Shown here piece by piece: positions 55,798 through 63,525 of a DNA stretch of 64,000 bases (position 1 is the stretch's first letter; every line of letters begins with the position of its first letter). The stretch lies in assembly GCA_902787975.1 (NCBI GenBank), contig CADAIP010000006.1, positions 75,193 to 139,192 on the forward strand, read 5' to 3'. The position numbers and the translations under genes are program-made. The notes beneath the pieces were generated by a model. The model saw only the letters and a list, made by a program, of their open reading frames with translations. It searched no databases and was not told where the DNA came from. The DNA comes from Oscillospiraceae bacterium. Lineage in GTDB: Bacteria; Bacillota; Clostridia; Saccharofermentanales; Saccharofermentanaceae.

Positions 55798-57282
55798 TTA
55801 TCTTGCGCAGCCTCTGCCGGAACCGTCGCCCTGGAAGTAACCGGGATCCTGTTCAAGCCACCACTTTGTGTAGGGGTTTGAAGCGTGCTTGGAGTAATTC
55901 TTTATGAACTCAATTGAGTCCAATGTATCTTCAATTCTTCTTGCATAATTCAATGCGCCCTGGTAACCGATACCAAACTGCTCGTCACCGATGAGAAGGG
56001 AAGGAATGCCGAACTTTGCTCCCCAGAGTGTCATTCCGCCGTGTCTTGCGAGAATGAAGTCAGGCTTGATCCTGTTGAGTGCATTTACGAGCTCACATGC
56101 CTGCTTGTTGCATACCCTGTAATCGGGTACGTCACCATAGTTTTTAACTGCCTGGCCTAAGATATCGAGCTTATCGTCACCGCTGTCATATACCGGATCG
56201 TGATGGAATACGGCAGCACCGACAACTTCAAATCCGAGTTCGTTGAGAAGTGTTATGAGAGCCTGACCATGTGCGGCACCTGCTGTTACATATGCTCTCT
56301 TGCCCTTGAACTTTTCCTTGAGTTTATCGATCTCGGGAACGTACTTTTCGTGGCCTTCCTTGATGATCTCTTCAGCGATATCTTCTTTGCCAAGTACCTT
56401 GCCCAGAGCTCTGAGCCATCTGTCTGTTCCTGCGACACCATATGCCGGAGGCACGAGGACTTCAGGTACTCCGTGGAGCTGGTTCAATCCGGCTCCCATG
56501 TATGTTGAAAGTGAAGGGCAGATGTGGATCGTAGCAGCAGCTTCGCTTGCGTGTGAGAGCTGTTCTACTGTTGAGAAAGGTACGATATACTGTGCTTCGT
56601 AACCGAATCTCTCGATGATCTCATCGAAAACATGGCTGCCCCAGAAATTGATGATGTTGATCTTGTTTGTTTTCTTTTCTGCAGGCTTTACTATGCCTCT
56701 TAACACTGTATGGTATGCAGCATCAAAACCTGTTGTCCAGATCTTTGATCGGAAGCCTTCGCAGTTGCATGTGACAACCGGGATTCCGAGTTCTTCTGAA
56801 GCTTTTTCAACTACTGCTTCAATGTCTTCTCCGATGATGCCTGATGCGCATGAAGTTGTTACGAAGATTGCATTCGGATGAACTCTGTCATATGCAAGCT
56901 TGATTGTTTCTTCGAGCTTTTTTGCAGCTCCGAAAACAGTATCCTTCTCAGTAATGTTAGATGAGAAGTATCGTCCTAATTCGGGAGGAAGATTTCTTCT
57001 TGCCTGTTCTACTCTGTATGTGAAATTGAAATCTGCAAATTCTCCTGAGCAGCCGATGGGAGCGTGGTTGATAACTGCTGCATCCCTGATCATTGCGAGC
57101 TGGCAGAAAGCCTGCTGCTGGTTGCAGCCGAGGCACTGTGAGAATTTTCTCTTGCAATCTTTGAGTTCACCCTTGGCAGACTTTTCTACGATTTCAGAAG
57201 CTGTACCTGTGAACGCGTTGATCGTTCCGAGTCTCTTTTCGCGTATCACTACGCTGGGCTCTTTAATGTTTATTGTTGACAT
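55798..57282 (-). CDS. nitrogenase-like component 1, NifD-type subunit
   Basis: The start at 57282 has AGGAG; the upstream ATG at 57327 lacks one. The 494-residue product keeps P-cluster ligand candidates Cys53 (LGCNQQQ), Cys78 (APIGCSG) and Cys145 (TTSCASGIIGED). Cys255 (IHICPSLS) aligns by eye with the cofactor cysteine of NifD (Cys275). The position of the cofactor histidine (His442) falls at Gly432 in LLIGDEQFGIGYQG. So a cofactor is probably bound, but not in the normal way. It is the first gene of the operon; the operator and promoter are described separately. It may be a methylthio-alkane-reductase-type or another uncharacterised enzyme. Confidence 0.9.
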   Translation of the reverse strand: MSTINIKEPSVVIREKRLGTINAFTGTASEIVEKSAKGELKDCKRKFSQCLGCNQQQAFCQLAMIRDAAVINHAPIGCSGEFADFNFTYRVEQARRNLPPELGRYFSSNITEKDTVFGAAKKLEETIKLAYDRVHPNAIFVTTSCASGIIGEDIEAVVEKASEELGIPVVTCNCEGFRSKIWTTGFDAAYHTVLRGIVKPAEKKTNKINIINFWGSHVFDEIIERFGYEAQYIVPFSTVEQLSHASEAAATIHICPSLSTYMGAGLNQLHGVPEVLVPPAYGVAGTDRWLRALGKVLGKEDIAEEIIKEGHEKYVPEIDKLKEKFKGKRAYVTAGAAHGQALITLLNELGFEVVGAAVFHHDPVYDSGDDKLDILGQAVKNYGDVPDYRVCNKQACELVNALNRIKPDFILARHGGMTLWGAKFGIPSLLIGDEQFGIGYQGALNYARRIEDTLDSIEFIKNYSKHASNPYTKWWLEQDPGYFQGDGSGRGCAR

Positions 57283-57362
57283 GTGTTTCTCCTTCTTCGA
57301 TATGCGCACATTGTGTTTGCATCGCAATTTTCGAATGAGGAGATAATAACGCTGTGATCCGG

Positions 57363-57380
57363 TTTGCGATAATACGCAAA
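57363..57380. promoter_or_regulatory. palindrome TTTGCG-N6-CGCAAA
   Basis: A perfect 6+6 base palindrome with a 6-base centre between the MET-box-like operator and the -10 element of the nitrogenase-like operon. It overlaps the -35 area, so it could be a repressor site. No such palindrome is seen upstream of the second operon. Confidence 0.45.
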
Positions 57381-57390
57381 AGCGATACTG

Positions 57391-57413
57391 GGTTATAGAC
57401 GCAGCCTATAACC
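57391..57413. promoter_or_regulatory. MET-box-like LysR operator, nitrogenase-like operon
   Basis: GGTTATAG and CTATAACC flank a 7-base centre, giving TATAG-N7-CTATA (centre 57402). This equals the form of the streptococcal MET-box. The centre is about 66 bases before the predicted start of transcription, the usual activation site of LysR-type regulators. The same motif, with the same symmetry and distance, lies upstream of the amidotransferase operon. Confidence 0.65.
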
Positions 57414-57583
57414 TGTAAAGGAGTTTTTACCTCTTTGTTTGAGAGCTTATAAAGTGCTGAAAATAAAGCATGTTACAATACATAAACAACACTGCTTGAC
57501 ACGTATTATTTACTTGGATATAAACATATTCACAAGATGATATGGATGATGATTTGAAAGCAGGATTATGGGGATAAAAACAG

Positions 57584-58795
57584 ATGACGGACACAATTAC
57601 AAAACAACAGGCTAGACAGTTCATACTTGCAAAACAGGGTCTGATAGGGACTTACCGTTTCACGGGAAAACAGGGAGCTTACGAGTATGTCCGTCAGGCA
57701 GGATGCATACAGTACGATCCCGTTGACGTATGCGGTAAAAATGCTGAACTTACCTTGCAGTCAAGGGTAAAGGGTTTTAAGAAGACGATGCTTCATGAGC
57801 TCCTTTATAAAGACCGCCTTTTTGTGGATTATCCGGATAAGGAATTATCCATCTGGCCTTCGGAAGACTGGTCGTATTTCTCGTCTTACAGGGAGAGAAG
57901 CATTAAGTCCGGCAAGTCATTTAAGGGACTTAAGAGACTTGAGAAAGAGGCAATCGAATATATAGATAAGCACGGTCCCGTAAGCAGTGATACGCTCCCG
58001 ATCGAAGGTGAGATATTCTGGCATTCTTCGATGCATTGGAGCGGAAACTGGGACAAGAAATCTCCTGCGGCAAGATCAGTTCTTGAGCAGCTTTATACGG
58101 ACGGAGTCCTAGTTATACACCATAAGAAAGGAAGCCGTAAGTTTTACGATCTTGCGGAAAAACATTTGCCGAAGAATTATCTTGAAGCTGACAATCCCTG
58201 TAAGGATGAAGAGAGTTTTCTTTCATGGAGAGTGTTAAGAAGGATCGGTGCCGTGGGACTTCTTTGGGATAAAAACAGTACGGCATATCTGGGTTTGTAT
58301 CTGAATGCTGAAACGCGCAAAACGATTCTTTCTGATCTGCTGTCTTCGGGAAAGATCATTGCTGTCATGGTAGAAGATATCAAGCAGCCGTTTTATTATC
58401 TATCTTCCGATGATGAACTTATGCAGAAGGTGAAGAGTGGAAGTGCGGATCTTAAACCGCGCATGGCTTTTGTAGCGCCGCTCGATCCGTTGTTCTGGGA
58501 TAAGTCATTGATACAGGCATTATGGGATTTTCAATACACCTGGGAAATCTATACTCCTGCTGCAAAAAGAAAGTATGCGTACTATACTTTGCCGGTCCTT
58601 TACGGTGAAAGGTTTGTGGGACGCATCTACGTCGTTCCGGATAAGGACAGATCTGTTCTTATGGTCAAAGGTCTTTGGTGGGAACCAGGTGTCAGACAGA
58701 CCAAAAAGCTGGGAGCTGCTTTGGAGAAGACTCTTAATACCTTCAGTAAGTTTAATTGCTGCAATGACTTTGAGATAAGTACTGATTTACTTTAA
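57584..58795 (+). CDS. YcaQ/AlkZ-family DNA glycosylase-like winged-helix protein
   Basis: The 403-residue product has the family motif in GCIQYDPVDV (IQxD, about residues 39-48) and the following ELTLQSRVKGF, then LAPLDPLFWDKSL-type block (written FVAPLDPLFWDKSLIQ here) and PVLYGERFVGRI. The QxD motif residues are needed for unhooking of DNA crosslinks in AlkZ/YcaQ; here it is QYD, so activity is plausible. It is divergent from the nitrogenase-like operon and convergent with the glutamate-cysteine-ligase-like gene, with an overlap of 4 bases. Confidence 0.8.
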   Translation: MTDTITKQQARQFILAKQGLIGTYRFTGKQGAYEYVRQAGCIQYDPVDVCGKNAELTLQSRVKGFKKTMLHELLYKDRLFVDYPDKELSIWPSEDWSYFSSYRERSIKSGKSFKGLKRLEKEAIEYIDKHGPVSSDTLPIEGEIFWHSSMHWSGNWDKKSPAARSVLEQLYTDGVLVIHHKKGSRKFYDLAEKHLPKNYLEADNPCKDEESFLSWRVLRRIGAVGLLWDKNSTAYLGLYLNAETRKTILSDLLSSGKIIAVMVEDIKQPFYYLSSDDELMQKVKSGSADLKPRMAFVAPLDPLFWDKSLIQALWDFQYTWEIYTPAAKRKYAYYTLPVLYGERFVGRIYVVPDKDRSVLMVKGLWWEPGVRQTKKLGAALEKTLNTFSKFNCCNDFEISTDLL

Positions 58796-60081
58796 ATATT
58801 TGAAGTTACAGTTTTAAGTCCGTTGCCCAGAAAATCATTGCCGTAATCTTCCAGAACACGCTCGGCATATCTTTTGCCCGTGCCGTCGATCTTGGCTTTC
58901 TGGTAAGCGATGATCTCAGTTATTTCAGATGCCTGCTTTTCGGATAATTCTGAATATAAACCGCCGTAGAATTTCTCAATGTTTTCGAGCAATTCCAGTG
59001 AGGCTTCCCTCAAAGTTACAAACCTTCCGTCACTTAACATTATGCGGTTTGTATCCAGATTAAAATGAGCAGCATTCTTGAAATTGATCGCGCTTTTTAT
59101 CTGGCGTTCCTCGCTAAGTGTTTCAGCGGGCCTGGATGCTTCGTAAAGCGCGAGCATTCTTATGAACTTAAGATCACGGACATCAAGTCCGCCGTATGCA
59201 TAGGGATTGATGTCGATGTTGCGGAGCTCTATGTGGTTAATGCCTTTTTCTTCCAGGATCTCAAGTGAATTCGGACCTCTAGGCTTGATCCTTACAGGAT
59301 AGTAAAGTTCCGTCTGGGAAGTGATCAGGCCATCGTTAATGTATTTCCTGATGCTGTCTGCATAAGCTTTTGTGCCGGTGTAATCAAGCACGGGTATGAA
59401 CAGATTCCAGTAACCCAGTTCGCTGCAACGGACAGAAGCCATGCCGAGGAAATCCGTTTTCCCTTTGACACCCTGTTCCAGAAATGAACCGTCCAATACA
59501 GGTGAAGCAGACAAGAGTACGTTGATAATCCAGCCGTCGGATACGAGGTTCGATGCAAGATCCAGATAGATCCTGTCTTTAAATTCTCGTAACGGCAGAT
59601 CAGATCTTGAGGCATCGTATTCAGCCATGATCAGTTCTTCGCCTAACGAGAAGTTTACATGTATGCCGCTGAACGTCATCTTGTATTTACCGTACATTTT
59701 CGCAAGGTAATCCCTGTAGAGCGTCTTGTCGTATAACGGACCTGTGAAAGTTGCAACCGGAATGTCTTCTTCATCTTTTATATATGGCGGATTGGAAAAG
59801 TGCCATACATATTCTTTTTCAGGAAGATTGCGTAAGACTTCACGAACATGACGTTCGTAAGATTCGAGTTCATTTATTGTGTCCTCTTCATTTGACGATA
59901 CACCCGTATTTATCTCAATCTGGTTCTCGCAAAAGTCTCTTACTATATATTTGTCGACAGGGAATGGGTGAGGAGTATGCGCGAAAGTTCCGTCTCCCAA
60001 AACTCTGAGAGATTCTTTTTCCAAACCGAATTCGTATTTGGAGAATTTGGCGGCTACTCCCGGATCTTTGTAGTGCAACAT
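58792..60081 (-). CDS. glutamate-cysteine ligase (GshA/GshF-type)
   Basis: The ribosome site is AAAGGAG. The 429-residue product has FGLEKESLRVL near the start, CENQIEINTGVSSNEED (ATP/Glu-binding region), FSGIHVNFSLGEE (about 143-155) and YPVRIKPRGPNSLEILEEKG. These match the GshA and N-terminal GshF ligases that join glutamate to cysteine. The glutathione synthetase half of GshF is missing, so the product would be gamma-glutamylcysteine or a related gamma-glutamyl amide. It is the last gene of the operon, 21 bases after the second ligase-like gene. Confidence 0.85.
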   Translation of the reverse strand: MLHYKDPGVAAKFSKYEFGLEKESLRVLGDGTFAHTPHPFPVDKYIVRDFCENQIEINTGVSSNEEDTINELESYERHVREVLRNLPEKEYVWHFSNPPYIKDEEDIPVATFTGPLYDKTLYRDYLAKMYGKYKMTFSGIHVNFSLGEELIMAEYDASRSDLPLREFKDRIYLDLASNLVSDGWIINVLLSASPVLDGSFLEQGVKGKTDFLGMASVRCSELGYWNLFIPVLDYTGTKAYADSIRKYINDGLITSQTELYYPVRIKPRGPNSLEILEEKGINHIELRNIDINPYAYGGLDVRDLKFIRMLALYEASRPAETLSEERQIKSAINFKNAAHFNLDTNRIMLSDGRFVTLREASLELLENIEKFYGGLYSELSEKQASEITEIIAYQKAKIDGTGKRYAERVLEDYGNDFLGNGLKTVTSNI

Positions 60082-60102
60082 ATGGAGCTCCTTTTATTGC
60101 AG

Positions 60103-61482
60103 TCAGATCTCGGCGTATGCCTTAATGATCTCGGTAAGAGTCTTGCCCTCAGAAAGCATCTTGAGCTTATCTTTTCCGGCAGAAGACAATCTGTCGGCGC
60201 GGTCGTAAACAGGAGACAGGAGTGACTCTTCGCCCAAGCCTCTTTCCTTAAGGCCTTCTTCTGACAGATTAACGATCTTGATGAGTAATGATCTCAGATC
60301 ATCACGGTTTACAAAAGCCGGGAGCTCTTTATAGCTGAACAGTCTTCTTAATTCATTTGCGTTATAGCTGTGTCCGTAGATGACTTTATCATTGGATAAA
60401 ATCTCATCCAATTCCGGGAGCTTAGATGCAAGACCCAGCTGGAATGCGATTCCTGCCAGTGCTTCGCTGAATGGCTGAGTGCACATGCTCCTGTATTCGA
60501 TAGTTCCTCTTGCAGTAAGTTCGATGAACTTGTAAGAACGCAAAAGTCCGATGTCTTTCTCGGCGTCGGGCACGAACAGAGTTTTATGGTATTCACCGTT
60601 ATTATAGAATTCGCCGTCTATGAAGTTGCGCGTTGCATATTCGGTAAAAGGAACAGGGCGGAAGAAGATATATCTTTTATCTCTTTCAGCACAAAAGATG
60701 CTTGTCGTTGAGATGTAATCGACAAGAGCATCGATGTCTCTAATGTCGACATCATATATGCCGATATTATGAGGATTGATGCCGTGTGTGCTGTATTCCC
60801 ACAGCATGTCGCGGGCCAGTATAAGATCAGGCTCGTCTTCGGGCATGTCTGAATTTGCGAACAGGACTGCTTTAAGCGGTTCGAGAAGTGAGAATACCCT
60901 GAGTGTTTCTGCAAGGTTTTCTTTCTTTACATCCAACTGGATCTGGGTCGCACTTGCAAAGGTTCCAAAGCCCGGATACTTATGGAATCCGCCGATCCTT
61001 TTCCATGCATCAGCTTTGCGCAGATACCCTTCAAGCATCTTATAACGACCGCAGTCGATATAATCCTGTCTGCACTTTTTGTAGTAAGGCTGAATGCCGA
61101 GGCCGGTCAGAATGTGATTGTCTTTTCCGAGTTCTTTGTTAAATAGTGTGATGTATTCCCTGAGTCTCTCATTGACATCCAGAAGACTGCCTTCTTTGCC
61201 GAATGAGATCTCGAGATTGTTGTACGAACAGTCAAAAGAGAACAGGTCGCCGTTTTTCTCGTTCAGCGCCTCATGATTGTAACCGCGGTTATCGAACTTG
61301 ACCTGTTTGAGGCCGAGCTGTTCAACAACGCTGCTGAATGCCTTTCTGCTGACATTGTGGGATGTAGCTTCACCTGAGAGGTTTACTACGGGCATCTCGA
61401 TCTCAACGCCGACATATGTTTTTCTGTCAGCTTCAGTAGGTTTGATGTATTTGTCGTAGATTAATTCTCTTATGTCTTTCAT
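60103..61482 (-). CDS. glutamate-cysteine ligase family 2 (GCS2-like) protein
   Basis: The 459-residue product has TYVGVEIEMPVVNLSGE (about 21-37), FDCSYNNLEISFG (acidic metal-binding strand), FATATQ-type sequence (written TFASATQIQLDVKK) and IELTARGTIEYRSMCTQPF. These fit the GCS2/EgtA group of gamma-glutamyl ligases. It is a different family branch from the 58792 product, so the operon has two distinct gamma-glutamyl ligases. It starts 15 bases after the amidotransferase gene. Substrate unknown; cysteine or another amine is possible. Confidence 0.8.
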   Translation of the reverse strand: MKDIRELIYDKYIKPTEADRKTYVGVEIEMPVVNLSGEATSHNVSRKAFSSVVEQLGLKQVKFDNRGYNHEALNEKNGDLFSFDCSYNNLEISFGKEGSLLDVNERLREYITLFNKELGKDNHILTGLGIQPYYKKCRQDYIDCGRYKMLEGYLRKADAWKRIGGFHKYPGFGTFASATQIQLDVKKENLAETLRVFSLLEPLKAVLFANSDMPEDEPDLILARDMLWEYSTHGINPHNIGIYDVDIRDIDALVDYISTTSIFCAERDKRYIFFRPVPFTEYATRNFIDGEFYNNGEYHKTLFVPDAEKDIGLLRSYKFIELTARGTIEYRSMCTQPFSEALAGIAFQLGLASKLPELDEILSNDKVIYGHSYNANELRRLFSYKELPAFVNRDDLRSLLIKIVNLSEEGLKERGLGEESLLSPVYDRADRLSSAGKDKLKMLSEGKTLTEIIKAYAEI

Positions 61483-61497
61483 AAGCTCACCCCACTA

Positions 61498-62271
61498 TTA
61501 AAGTCCCGCATAAGCCAGATAGAGAGCCCTGATAGCCTGCTCGTCCGGAATGTATTCGCCTTCGTGTTCCCTGCCTGACAGATATGGCTCTCCGTCCTTG
61601 TAAGATACGAGCGTCTTGAAGGGCAGGTGATCCCATGTTCCTTCTGACAGGGGATTGGTGGAAAAGATCGCGCCGTCATCAGTCTGATTAACGTAAAGTG
61701 AATCTTTATAGTTGGTGTGAAGATAAGTCTGTTCACCATCGAAAAGGATTATGTTCAGTTTGTTTTTGGGAGAAAGCTTTGTGACGATGGCATCGATCAC
61801 GTCAAATCTCTCTTTTGAGGTAAGCTCGCGGCCGGCATCATCTATCTTCGCGTTGATCTTGTCGATCAGATAAAGGAAGACTCTCTCACTGTCCGTGTGT
61901 CCTTTCTGCTTATACGAGTAGATGCTTAAGTCATCACATTCGAATATCGTACCGTTATGCGCGAAAGTCCAAAGCCTTCCGGACTTGTCATAGCCGGAAA
62001 AAGGGTGGGAGTTGTTGTAGTCATCCATGCCTATCGTGGCAAGTCTTATGTGTCCGATAAGGTTTTGGGATTTACCGGTCTCTTTGATTATTCTCTCGAG
62101 ATTGCTGCTCTTATAAGCTGCAACGCGTTCTTTGTATATGAAGGATTGTCCGGCATCGAAAGAAGCCAGGCCCCAGCCGTCGGGATTATTTACCGAATGC
62201 GAGAAAAACTCGGTAAGCAGACCAGTGAGGTCTGTTCTTTTCTTGCCTGAAAAACCGAATATCTCGCACAT
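61498..62271 (-). CDS. class II glutamine amidotransferase (EgtC/YafJ-like)
   Basis: The 257-residue product begins MCEIFGFSG, so Cys2 would be the N-terminal nucleophile after Met removal. VNNPDGWGLASF (about 28-39), GHIRLATIG and the FAHNGTIFE block (about 107-115) complete the Ntn-hydrolase glutaminase or amidase site. YafJ and EgtC enzymes hydrolyse gamma-glutamyl bonds; in ergothioneine synthesis EgtC removes a gamma-glutamyl group put on by EgtA. With two gamma-glutamyl ligases downstream, the same logic may apply here. It is the first gene of the operon, with a MET-box-like operator before it. Confidence 0.85.
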   Translation of the reverse strand: MCEIFGFSGKKRTDLTGLLTEFFSHSVNNPDGWGLASFDAGQSFIYKERVAAYKSSNLERIIKETGKSQNLIGHIRLATIGMDDYNNSHPFSGYDKSGRLWTFAHNGTIFECDDLSIYSYKQKGHTDSERVFLYLIDKINAKIDDAGRELTSKERFDVIDAIVTKLSPKNKLNIILFDGEQTYLHTNYKDSLYVNQTDDGAIFSTNPLSEGTWDHLPFKTLVSYKDGEPYLSGREHEGEYIPDEQAIRALYLAYAGL

Positions 62272-62319
62272 AACTTACTAATCCTCTAATTAATAAACAC
62301 CAATTAAATCAATAGGAAT

Positions 62320-62349
62320 ATTCTATGTGTTTGTACTGTCGTGTGCCAA
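62320..62349 (-). promoter_or_regulatory. promoter of the amidotransferase operon
   Basis: Minus-strand -35 TTGGCA (62344-62349) and -10 TAGAAT (62320-62325) with an 18-base spacer. The operator centre at 62379 lies about 66 bases before the expected start. Confidence 0.6.
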
Positions 62350-62367
62350 TACAGAGTGCCAATTAAG

Positions 62368-62390
62368 AGTTATAGGTAAAACCTATAGCT
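62368..62390. promoter_or_regulatory. MET-box-like LysR operator, amidotransferase operon
   Basis: TATAGGT and ACCTATA flank AAA: a perfect TATAG-N7-CTATA palindrome centred at 62379, next to the end of the LysR gene. The arrangement is identical to the one upstream of the nitrogenase-like operon. Confidence 0.7.
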
Positions 62391-62394
62391 CGCA

Positions 62395-63312
62395 TCAGAC
62401 CTTATTCAGATACTCGTTGATCTTCTCGATATAGAGTTTTCCCAGTCTGCTCGGAACGGTGTTTTTGCGGGTGATGTAACCGATCTGCATCTTGCTCTCG
62501 CTGTCGTCTTCTTCAGCTTTGAATGGAATGGCAAGATAGTCGTCACCGTTTAATTCTTCGCAGATGATTCCGGAGCAGAGCGTATAGCCGTTAAGGCCTA
62601 CCATGAGGTTTAATATCGTAGCTCTGTCGCACGCTTTTATGATCCTTGAATAATCTTTTGTACTGAGTATCTCTTCCGCATAATAAAAAGACGAATCGCC
62701 CTGCTCAAAAGACAGACACGGATATTCTTTTAAGTCTTCAAAAGTAATGGATTTCTTTTTCGCCAGAGGGTGACCCGACCAAAGATAAACATATGCATCG
62801 CAGTTGATCAGCGGATGGAATTCAAGACCGGCTGCCCTGAGAAGTTTGCCGATCGCTCTTTTATTGAATTCGCTTAAGTAGATGATGCCGATCTCGCTCT
62901 TAAGATTTGAGACGTCAGAGATTACTTCCTGTGTTCTGGTTTCCCTGATGGCAAGCTCATATCTGGATGTATCGTTATCTCTTACCAGTTCGACGAAAGC
63001 CTTTACGGCGAAAGAATAGTGCTGTGTGGAAACGCCGAACTTCTTTTTGAAGTTCTTTGAACTGTCAAAGCGCTCAACAAGTTCTGAATAGTCGTTTATT
63101 ACCTGTCTGGCATAAAGGATAAAATCAGAACCTTCGGGCGTCAGGGTAACGCCTCTTCCGCTTCTGATGAAGATGGAGATGCCAAGCTCTTTTTCCAGTT
63201 CCTTAACTGATTCTGTCAGGGATGGCTGTGAGACATACAGAACCTCAGAAGCCTTGTTGAGAGAACCGGCTTCAGAGATGGCAATGGCATAGCTGAGCTG
63301 TTGCAGAGTCAT
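62395..63312 (-). CDS. LysR-family transcriptional regulator
   Basis: The start at 63312 has AAAGGA and gives the usual LysR beginning MTLQQLSYAIAISEAGSLNK; an ATG at 63378 is less likely. The 305-residue product has the N-terminal winged helix (ASEVLYVSQPSLTESVKELE) and a LysR substrate domain typical of the CysB/MetR/CmbR-like range, with CLSFEQGDSS and VGLNGYTLCSGII. It is encoded upstream on the same strand as the amidotransferase operon, with the operator just after its stop. I infer that it binds the two TATAG-N7-CTATA sites. Confidence 0.88.
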   Translation of the reverse strand: MTLQQLSYAIAISEAGSLNKASEVLYVSQPSLTESVKELEKELGISIFIRSGRGVTLTPEGSDFILYARQVINDYSELVERFDSSKNFKKKFGVSTQHYSFAVKAFVELVRDNDTSRYELAIRETRTQEVISDVSNLKSEIGIIYLSEFNKRAIGKLLRAAGLEFHPLINCDAYVYLWSGHPLAKKKSITFEDLKEYPCLSFEQGDSSFYYAEEILSTKDYSRIIKACDRATILNLMVGLNGYTLCSGIICEELNGDDYLAIPFKAEEDDSESKMQIGYITRKNTVPSRLGKLYIEKINEYLNKV

Positions 63313-63525
63313 GGCAGTAGATCCTTTTCTGATAATTTTTAAGCAAGTATAATACATTTTGCGCGAAAAACCTATCAAAATAGTATGATAATAATGCCGA
63401 TTTCTTTAGGCAATTTCTATAAGCCTGGTTTCATGGTCGGATCGGTGAACTAAAAAAATAAATCAAGCATTTGATATAATGATTGCGTGTATATAAGCCC
63501 TTTTAGTTAACCTTTGGAGAGATAA

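Larger units (their letters stand above)
57283..57583. promoter_or_regulatory. divergent promoter region of the nitrogenase-like operon and the YcaQ-like gene
   Basis: On the minus strand a TATTAT -10 (57343-57348) and a weak -35 lie about 60 bases before the D-like start. Two palindromes precede it: TTTGCG-N6-CGCAAA (57363-57380) and the MET-box-like operator at 57391-57413. The rest is AT-rich without a gene. Confidence 0.55.
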
